The notes below the pieces were generated by a model, which had not been told where the DNA came from, did no database searches, and saw only the letters and a program-made list of their open reading frames with translations. A DNA stretch of 25,000 nt, taken from the NCBI GenBank assembly GCA_029204225.1, contig MU836509.1:1-25000 (forward strand), in the 5' to 3' direction. Source of the stretch: Diphasiastrum complanatum (lineage: Eukaryota; Streptophyta; Lycopodiopsida; Lycopodiales; Lycopodiaceae). How positions within the stretch are numbered: the first letter of the stretch is position 1; every line of letters begins with the position of its first letter. Made by a program: the position numbers and the translations under genes. Shown here in pieces: positions 1-7,659 of the stretch.

Positions 1-689
1 GGTACATACAGGACTTTAGAAAGTAGCTTAGACTGATCATTTGCAAACCTTAATCTTACAGTACCTTCACCTTTAATAGCTTGTGTGCTATTGTCGCCAA
101 GGTGAACATATTTCTTGGTATTGTAAGGTGCATAGGACTCTAACAACATAGTAATGACTCTCGAAAGAGTCAGTTCTGGATGTGTCGTGATGATCATCAC
201 CCAACTGTCGTATGAGCTTGGCAAGCTTGTAGGCAGTTACATCACTGCGTCTTGATCGTCTATGACAGTTCCGACAGCGACCATTTGCCTTAGCAGGTTC
301 TTGAATTGATTGATGTGATTCTACAGGGAATCATCATTCGCCAACTTGAGGGAGTAAAATTTCTTCCTGAGATATAGCTTGGAAGCTATATCTCGCACTT
401 CGTATAGTGTGCTCAAGATGTCTCAGACTTCTTTCGATGTCTAGGCCTCGGATACATGGCCGATCTGGGTATCCGTAATGTTGAGGATGATTAGCGCGAA
501 AGCCTTTCCATCCTTCAGCTTCCATCTGGCGATTGCTACGTCATCTGCTTCGGGTTTCCCTTCTGCACCTGTAACAACGTCATACAATTCTTTAGCCATT
601 AGTACAGTTTTCATCTTAAATTTTCACAGATGCTAATTGGCTCCATCAAGCTTGTCCATAATGGGAATGGCTTTCCCTTGGGAATCCAT
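1..689 (-). pseudogene. Ty1/Copia gag with fused protease scrap (element A, runs off the left edge)
   Basis: Read on the minus strand from an ATG at 689, the frame gives a Copia-type Gag (UBN2/Retrotran_gag family). Visible are an N-terminal LDGAN motif, then a WKLKDGKAFALI block, TSKEVWDIL, KLYLRKKFYSLK and LPSSYDSW, all typical in this order. In-frame stops and small shifts break it. Near base 150 the Gag sequence passes directly into a protease-like stretch (VHLGDNS, then KGEGTVRL and VLYVP), so the Gag zinc knuckle and the D-S-G protease active site are missing through an internal deletion. The primer-binding site and LTR lie just upstream on the same strand (832-843 and from 844), so this is the 5' end of an element whose remainder is outside the window. 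It cannot encode a working Gag. Confidence 0.8.
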
Positions 690-831
690 GTGGAAGATTA
701 GTCTAAGTGATAGGAAAAACTATTAGTGACTTAAGTATGAAAATCTGGCACTGGGTTACAGAACAAGAAGACAATTACTCTATCGGCTAGTAGAGTCTTG
801 TACTGTGGGAGCTTATCAGGCTACGAAAATA

Positions 832-843
832 GCTCTAATACCA
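832..843 (-). other. Primer-binding site of element A
   Basis: On the minus strand this reads TGGTATTAGAGC, one base off the usual plant Copia site complementary to the 3' end of initiator tRNA-Met (TGGTATCAGAGC). It directly abuts the LTR end CCAACA at 844, which fixes the LTR boundary and the element's orientation. Confidence 0.8.
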
Positions 844-1954
844 TGTTGGAGAAAGAGGGTGTGTGAGTGTGAGAAACAAAAATAGCTCGAAGAGAAAACG
901 AACACGAAGAGAAGCGAACTCGAATAGAAAGTGTTCGTGCGCAGCGGAATGAGATATATTACTCTTTTCCTAAGCATGACTATGCCTATCAGAAACGAAC
1001 AGAATTTTACTGATAGACATCACGGTCGATCTGATTACGTAGCCAAACATTAACAAAACATCAGAAGAATAATTTGTCGCAAACAGCTAGACAAATTATT
1101 AGTCGTGAATGACTCGTGAAGAGCTAGACTAAGCTCGACTAATAATCAGTCGCGAAAGGCAAGACTAAATATTAGTCGTCAACAGCTAGACTAATAATAA
1201 TTTGCTAAGAACAGATTACCAGATTGAGCAACAAGAGAGTCAGATAAAATGAAGAAAAGCATAGCAATATCGACACAAATTTGAATGCAGAACAACAGAG
1301 TTGTTATCAGATTAAGTATAGCAAAATATACATGTCAATAATGTTGTGGAGCACAAGACAATAACGGACGAAACCGCGTGCTCTACAGCTAATTCAATCT
1401 GTAAAAGGAATGAACTTATTACTGACAATACAAAAGAATCAATGTGCAAGGCATCTACTTCGTCTATCTTTGATAAGCTTATGATGCTATTATTTTACAC
1501 ACACACTGAATACGCAAGTGGTATTCAATATATATACACAATTTTACAGGTGTGCAGATGAAGAAAGTACAAAGTGGATGTGCTATCTGTAGGAGATCGT
1601 GGGTGGCTGTTGTCGTTGTCAAATCTGTTAGCACATTTGCATGGAATGAGTGTGAAAAGGCCGCGATGTCAGCCTTTGCTGAAATGAACATTGGTGAAGA
1701 TGTGAAAAATGCGACACTCTGACGAAATGCCTTAAGATTTGATTTACAGGGTGTCTTCGCTTTTCCTAGGGCACCTTCGGCATTTTGTAAGGCAGTGTCG
1801 CCTTTTTTGCCTGTCACAAATCACATGTAAAAACCCAATGTCGCATTTTATGTCTTTTTTTTTTTCGCCTGTGAGAATTTACTTGTATTTATGCAGACAG
1901 TTGCGTTTTATTCGTCTGTCTTATTTTACATGTAAATATGCAGACTGTGCAACA
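844..1954 (-). repeat. 5' LTR of Copia element A
   Basis: The inner end is certain: TGTTGG at 844 abuts the primer-binding site. The outer end is inferred from the matching terminal inverted bases CAACA at 1950-1954, giving about 1.1 kb. A TATA-like run (1529-1536) is placed so that, on the minus strand, transcription would start near 1500 and leave a U5/R part of about 650 nt. The second LTR is outside the window, so neither the outer boundary nor a target-site duplication can be tested. It is related to the plus-strand fragment at 3040-3251. Confidence 0.55.
1070..1210. repeat. Imperfect tandem repeats inside the element A LTR
   Basis: Three to four degenerate copies of a unit of about 30 nt recur, built on agctagact followed by attagtcgtgaa-like sequence (for example near 1087, 1122, 1160 and 1185). 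The related LTR fragment at 3040-3251 lacks this block at the corresponding place, so it is a local expansion in one LTR lineage. Confidence 0.6.
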
Positions 1955-2089
1955 ACATGAGTAAAAATGCAGCATGAATGGAGGCAGATTAAAATAGGAT
2001 TTAGGAGAGTAGAGGAGATAAAACAGGCCTTGCCTAAAAATTCTGGAAAACCTTACCGGGCACAATGTCCTCTACATGGCACCTTCCAT

Positions 2090-2640
2090 AATACATTGCC
2101 ATCACACGAGAACACCTCCAAGTGAAATATGACAGGGCAATAGACAAGCATATGAAGGATCAAAACTTACAAAGTACATGTAAAAGTGTCTTCAAAATTC
2201 AGAAAAGTATTTCAAAATTGTTAATAATGACATGGACCAAAAGAAATAGATGTACCACATTTTGCAAGAGTTCCAAAAGATGTAAAAGTTGCTACATTTG
2301 TGCATATTCATCTTGTTGGATGTCTCATCTATCATCGCAACCTTCAACCACGTGTTTTTTCCAAATGTTCACAATGACCAAAGTCTCTTACTACATCATA
2401 TTATTACACTTTGCGATGGGCCCTTGATTCAAACCTTTTACTTGCAACTTGACAACACATCTAGAAAAAACAAAAATCAAGTCCTTGTATATCTGAGCAT
2501 GTTGGTTGAAAATAGAATCTTCACAAAAGCTATAATAGAGTTTTGCTTGCCAAATACACACATGATCATATAAATTACATGTTCTTCAAGTTGACATGAA
2601 AACTTGCACAAGATAATGCTTTTATCCTAACACAAATAAT
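2090..2640 (+). pseudogene. DUF7869-like transposon-associated protein relic
   Basis: Three plus-strand frames together give the block order of the plant DUF7869 family: a HLQVKYDRAID stretch near 2118; MDQKEIDVPHFARVPKD near 2235; VATFVHIHLVG; then YLQLDNTSRKNKNQ near 2440, YLSMLVE and IFTKAIIEF, and finally THDHINYMF near 2557, in place of the family's GHTHEDIDQMF-like motif. At least two frameshifts and several stops separate these blocks, and only about 180 codons of a normally longer protein survive. The family is widespread and uncharacterised. Its conserved D, DN..ENKN and GHTH.DID motifs suggest a DDE-like nuclease, but that is inference. No terminal inverted repeats were identified, so the transposon's ends are unknown. 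Recognition is from memory of the motif pattern. Confidence 0.65.
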
Positions 2641-3039
2641 GTCAATTGCAGGTATAGCTTACACTATTGAAAACAAACTTTTGACTTCATAAAGTTAGTA
2701 GAACTCAAGTCACAAAGAAAAATGATCAACAATTAGAATGTTTAGAATCGATGTGCTTTTAAGCTTGGACACTCTTGAGCATTTTAGTTCAGTTCTTAGA
2801 GTTGATTTAGAGTTTGCTATTGCGCTTACTGCTTATTAGCGAAAGTGCTTAATTCAGACATATTCTCAGTTATTCATAGATAGCTTAGAGTACGTGGCTT
2901 CGATCCACAATCTATTTCTGCTCATTTGCATTCTGATTTGTTTTTCTTAATCAATCAATTTTCTTATTGCATTCAGTATATGTCAGTATGCATGCCTCTC
3001 TATAATACTTTGTAACTGATAATTGTGTAATAATTCAAT

Positions 3040-3251
3040 GTTTTATGTTTGGCTACGTAATCACTTAGTTGCTAGCGATTTCAAAGTTAGTTGCTAAAGG
3101 TTGAACGTGATTTCTATCACTATCTTTTGTTCAATATTGATAGGCATAGTCATGCACAGGAAAGAAGGTTCATTCCATTGCGCTCGATGAAGTCATCTAT
3201 CTACTTCGACTTTGTTATTGCTTTATCTCATCTCATCACCTCTTTCCAACA
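3040..3251 (+). repeat. LTR fragment related to element A, opposite orientation
   Basis: The stretch atgtttggctacgtaatc (about 3046) is the exact reverse complement of bases inside the LTR at 844-1954. Colinear matches follow (gataggcatagtcatgc near 3141, cattcc.ttgcgc near 3172), ending in cctctttccaaca at 3251, which mirrors that LTR's terminus. No primer-binding site follows (tactgagcatg instead), so this is a 3' or solo LTR remnant. Its 5' limit is not visible; it may begin several hundred bases upstream. Confidence 0.7.
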
Positions 3252-3467
3252 TACTGAGCATGCGTGCAAACTTTTGTCCAGAATCGATCAGCCAAACTAG
3301 CACTTTGTCTAATAGAAGCCTATCATTTCTCGCCAGTGCTAATGAAGCTCTTACAAATTTTTTCCGCGACCGTACTTGCCTAAAATTTCCGAACAACCTT
3401 CTGATACTCTCTAAAGCTATTATCTTATTATTCTTTCTACTTATCTTACCTTATTTTATTTGTCAAA

Positions 3468-4160
3468 ATGTCTTCAACTAAGTCAATACCTCTGTTGCAC
3501 CTCACTCTATTGTCTTACGTGATTTTCCAATCTCAACGGACATCATGCATGACATTGCCTAGCACTGGCAGAGTGGCTGAATGGCTAAGCCTTTGCTCCA
3601 AGCGATGGGCATTCATGCCATTGCATTTTCCAATAGAATAAGCATGGAGTTCATAAGTATGGCTTTTGGCACATGGGACGAGGCCAAAGCCAAATTCTAT
3701 ATCACCTTTCAAGGAGTACTGCACAAGGTGTGGGTATCGGAGGCCGCTCTTGCTGCTATTGGAATAGTGTCTAGACCTCGCCATGTCCCATCGCATAAAC
3801 AAGCGATTTCGCCATTAAGCCTTTTATAGATACCCAAGTGGCCCAATACCATACCAACGATGGTTATCTTTTGGAAGCCATTCGTGATCCAACCTTACAA
3901 GTCGTTGCCCACCTCCTCAACAACTTCGTTATGGTTGAAAACCTACGGATGGATAGAATTCCTCACAGATCCTCCACCGTTTAGTTGAGTCCAACTACGA
4001 GTTAGACAAGGGGATTGTCTAGCCATACGACTCGTACAAGACAGTGTTTGGAGAGTTGAAGAGAGCCATTAAGAGTAATACGAAAAAACAATTCGCTGTT
4101 GGCTCTCTTCTCTCATGCTTGGCCGTGTCCTATCTAGAGAATAAGGTGCACGGGTTTTGA
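3468..4160 (+). pseudogene. Decayed coding region, family not recognised
   Basis: A protein-like reading runs through this region in shifting plus-strand frames. It contains IVLRDFPISTDIMHDIA, FGTWDEAKAKFYITFQG, VWVSEAALAAIG, then after a shift FIDTQVAQYHTNDGYLLEAI and VVAHLLNNFVMVENLRM, and after another shift ESNYELDKGIV and FGELKRAIKSNTKKQFAVG. At least two frameshifts and four stops interrupt about 230 codons. The composition and continuity across shifts look like former coding sequence rather than chance. I do not recognise the domain; it has no Gag zinc knuckle, protease or polymerase motif. It sits just downstream of an LTR fragment, so a retroelement-specific open reading frame is one possibility. 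Confidence 0.45.
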
Positions 4161-4376
4161 GCTGATTCCGTGCTAACAGTCTATGAGCTAGCACCGGCCG
4201 AATCCTCACACCAGACAAGAACTTTCCATAGTCGTAGATGGGTACATAGCGAGATAGTTTCACCCCACTTACCTCTCGCGTCTCGTTGATGATAAAAAGG
4301 GATTCCTCCCAAATTTCAAATTTCAAATAATAAGGGAGGTGGAAATTGGCCAATAGGATTTGAGGCCAAAGCCCTA

Positions 4377-4425
4377 AAATCCACTATATATAGTGGTACT
4401 TTGTGAGTTCATTTCAATAAAGCAG
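4377..4425 (+). promoter_or_regulatory. TATA box followed by AATAAA: possible promoter or LTR module
   Basis: A strong TATA sequence (ctatatatag, about 4383-4392) is followed about 30 nt later by AATAAA, with a purine-rich run (aagggaggtgg) about 50 nt upstream. This spacing is typical of a retroelement LTR (polypurine tract, short U3, R with poly-A signal). No second LTR copy, primer-binding site or duplication was found, so this is a suggestion only. Confidence 0.25.
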
Positions 4426-4429
4426 GTAG

Positions 4430-5250
4430 AACCTCTATCAAATTGAAATTGGATGTCCTTGTTTTTCTTTTTTGCTTCATCTCTCATGCTTTATTTGGAT
4501 TTTGATATTGTTTGAATTTGTTAATTGTTGGTATTGAATCTTATTATACTTTTTGTGAGAGAAGAAACAGAGAGAGAAAAGTAAGCTTGATCTTTGGTTG
4601 GATAGTGTTAATGGATCATAGTGTTAATTGTGAAATCATAAGTATGTGTATGAATCTGAACTATGCTATCGCTCTCATGGGAATGAATCTCTGTGTGACA
4701 CGTTAAGATATACTTCATCCTTTGATGCTTGTATGTGCTTGGATCTAGGATTGAAGGTGGATAGAAAATATCTGCTACACTATGACAACAAAATCTCATT
4801 TAGATCAACCCTAGACTAGATTGACAATGAAAATCATGAGTTTTTTTATGATCTAAGCTAGATGTGAGCCTACCTTGGCATGTCCAACTAGGTTCGGTGC
4901 CCTAACCACCTCACTTTGAATGTCAATAACTTTCTCAAGACAAGTCCATTTGACTTGACATCAATTGCAACACAAACTAGACTTTAATAGCTTTCCAACA
5001 AGCTATCATGCACTAGGTTTGGATCCTACCTTGGAGAAACACCAACCATCCAATGTGGATGATCCTCACTACATGTATGAGCACCATACAGTCCACATAG
5101 TACCCATCACGGATCCAATCAGTGTTGATTTTGATCCCTTTTGATCCAAAAATCCCATTGATAGCATTAACAATCTACCACACTCTCAAAATTTGAGTTT
5201 TACAAGCAAATTTTCTTATCAAACTTGATGCATGCAAATCATCCTTAGGA
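4430..5250. other. Intergenic stretch without recognised content
   Basis: AT-rich sequence with only short, shadow-like open frames. I see no conserved domain, RNA gene or clear terminal repeat. It may be the interior of a decayed non-coding retroelement if the primer-binding-site-like sequence at 5255-5266 is genuine. Confidence 0.4.
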
Positions 5251-5254
5251 ATGG

Positions 5255-5266
5255 ATCCTGATACCA
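5255..5266 (-). other. Primer-binding-site-like sequence next to a possible minus-strand LTR
   Basis: On the minus strand this reads TGGTATCAGGAT, ten of twelve bases matching the initiator-tRNA-Met type site. It abuts tgtcaatc, which would be the LTR edge (TG...), running rightwards from 5267. The other end of such an LTR and any matching copy could not be found, so this may be chance. Confidence 0.25.
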
Positions 5267-6459
5267 TGTCAATCTTTTTCAGATGTATTGGAAACCCACA
5301 AATCAATGTGATTGATCTTATAAGGTGTGATGTGATTTGCAACATAGAATCTATCCTCTTGATTGATGCAAACAATCTGGCAAGAGCACACAAAACATGC
5401 ATCTATCAATCACCATCTATCATTCACATAGTAGGCAACTCTTGGTGAAAAAAACTAACTTAAAAAATCATCTTGTTCTCAAGTAGAGAGAAGAATTACA
5501 TAGTGAAGCTCTTGTGGTGGATGAGAAAATGTAGAAAAAATTCTAAGTGTTGGAGCTACTCTTCACTCTCATCAAGCCAAAAAACTAAGTGTGTCAATAC
5601 TAGCTCTCACACTCTCATAGAGTGGCTCGAGACTCCAAGATAGGTGGCAATGAAGCTCAAATGATTGGACCTCTCTAAAAATCACCTCTTACAAAGATTG
5701 GGACCACTCTTAGATCACCTCTTACAATGATTGAACCCATTTTGTTACACCCTCTTTCTTTTTATTGGTCCACATCAAAAATTACATGATGAGAGTGCTT
5801 AATCCTTACCCTCTCTACCATCAATGTCCACCTACCATATTTACAAGTGTACATGGGTTGCCCCAAAACTCAAGGATAGATAACTTTTACAATTCTTCAC
5901 AAATAGCATCATAATACACTAGCAAAAATGTTCATCTCTATGGATTACTATAGAAATCTTGTCCACATAGACATACTGTCTGGGTCATGGCTCACAGTTT
6001 TTTTGTAGTTATATGGTTGTTTGGGGGGCCATCAACTACGCAATGCTTTTATGCATATCAAAGAAGCAAACTCTAGATTGCATTTATAATATTTAACAAT
6101 TGATATATGTCAATGAAAATGAAAGTAGTGGTGTATTGTCTGAAATAATGGGCCAAATTTTGGGATTGATAGGTGGATTTCCAAAATCATAAATGGCTTT
6201 CACAACAATATATTTTAGTGCCTAGTCTCTTTGTCATGACAAGAATTACTTGTCAAAAAAATAGACATCCCATCAAACACATAGATCACAAAAGACATTG
6301 CACCAATATCACTAAATTGACATCATGTTTTACATACACATATACTTGGTCTTCTTCACTCAATGATTTGCTCCTCATTGTCCATCTCTATGACATGCTC
6401 TTACCTCATCATCTCGAACAAGCTTGTAAGCAACAAAATTTTTTTTGGTTAAATGTTTT
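5267..6459. other. Upstream region of the FLDH-like gene, little recognised
   Basis: No coding domain is visible. A short imperfect tandem duplication lies at about 5660-5735 (two copies of gga.c.ctcttag/aaatcacctcttacaa.gattg). The gene's promoter should lie in the right-hand part, but I could not pick a convincing TATA box or core promoter among the many AT runs. Confidence 0.4.
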
Positions 6460-6546
6460 ATGTCTCCATTATTGGTGAAGAAGACTCATCATCATCTCAT
6501 TAAGCACCAAAAACACAAGGAAATTTCAGTAAAGGTGAAGAAGGCC

Positions 6547-6803
6547 ATGAAGGTGCTGGTGACAGGCGGCACGGGTTACCTAGGAGCCCGCATAGTACAT
6601 GCGCTGGTGCAATCGGGTACAATGTCCGAGTTTTGGTCAGACGCAACAGCGAGCTACACGTCCTGCCTCCTCAAGTGGATCTGGCTTATGGCGATGTTCT
6701 TGATCTTCAATCGCTGGTAAGAGCGTGTGAAGGGTGCGAGGCGCTCATCCATACTGCGGCTCTCGTCAATTCATGGCTGCCAGATCCATCACAGTTCCAC
6801 ACT
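6547..6803 (+). CDS. FLDH-like: FLDH-like exon 1 (Rossmann NAD(P)-binding), with frameshift
   Basis: The ATG at 6547 gives [20 protein letters not shown], the beta-alpha-beta cofactor fold with GxxGxxG at residues 7, 10 and 13. After QSG (about 6617) the homologous frame continues one base off: [43 protein letters not shown]. The family has one Gly at the junction and no gap, so exactly one base is missing at 6615-6618, in a run of g. As written, translation stops at 6718-6720 after 57 codons. An in-frame ATG at 6460 would add 29 residues; Arabidopsis has a shorter extension, so 6547 is preferred but not proven. The donor is act|GTATGT at 6804. Confidence 0.85.
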
Positions 6804-7610
6804 GTATGTAGTTCAGGTCCCCATCAGCTAGCAAGTATTCCAATCAGACCACCTTTTCCATGTTACGCATTTTTTTGCTTTACAATCATGCATGGTTTAA
6901 GAACATTATGGGCGTTAAGGCTTTGTTCTTGTGCAAGAATGTGATTGAGCTAGCTAAGATTGAGGTCTGGGAGAAAGTAACAAATTCAAAGGCATCTTCT
7001 TGAAAGTGGAGTGTAGATGGTTAAGGAAGGTACAATGACAGCCGTGTTGCAATTGCATTTTCTCTACTTTCGACTAATGCCAATTTTTTGGTACTCCTCA
7101 TGCCAGCTACAAAACACGATAACGATACTAAACAATTGCTACAAATGCTATGCATTCCTACATGCTACTTTTGAGGGAGAATGTAGGCTCTGATGGTAGA
7201 ATGAGATTCCTGCATTCTGATTCTGCTGTCCAAAATTAGGATTTTTGACTTATGTTGATCACAAGTGAAGTCTTGATGACATGTTTTGGGCAGGTGTCTA
7301 CACAATCAACGCAATCAACTGCACGGCCTCTGGCTTTTAGAAACTTCTATATGCTGAATGTTTCTAATTGTAAGAGAGACAGCCTGGAAGCAAACAGGTC
7401 TGCCAAGCAAGAGATTTACTGCAATGAAATTGCAGATCGTGCTGCAGGCTTTGCTACAGCGGAGTCCAAACTATTAGTTCTGCAGCCTTGCAGCAGATTT
7501 GATCAGATTTTTTTGAAATTTGCTTGTTTTTGGCTTTGAGTTTTGAGATTTAAGGTTCTTTACTTTTAGGGTTTAGGGTAACAACACAAAAACTCCAGAC
7601 AACAAAGTTA

Positions 7611-7659
<49 letters not shown>

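Noticed and set aside
2499-3256. Possible target duplication ctgagca around the LTR fragment (left near 2495, right near 3254)
   Set aside because: The right copy is not directly adjacent to the LTR end at 3251 (ta intervenes), and the LTR start near 2499 is unproven.
3568-3600. tRNA-like start (ggcagagtggctgaatggctaag), resembling a tRNA-Ser/Leu D-arm
   Set aside because: No matching acceptor stem, anticodon arm or TpsiC-like arm (GGTTCGAATCC) follows at the right distance, and the stretch lies within the decayed coding region.
4069-4353. 94-codon minus-strand open frame
   Set aside because: Antisense to the end of the decayed plus-strand region; no motif recognised.
6173-6478. 101-codon open frame upstream of the FLDH-like gene
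   Set aside because: No domain or sensible composition, and AT-rich flanks; probably chance. An in-frame ATG at 6460 for the host gene is mentioned instead.
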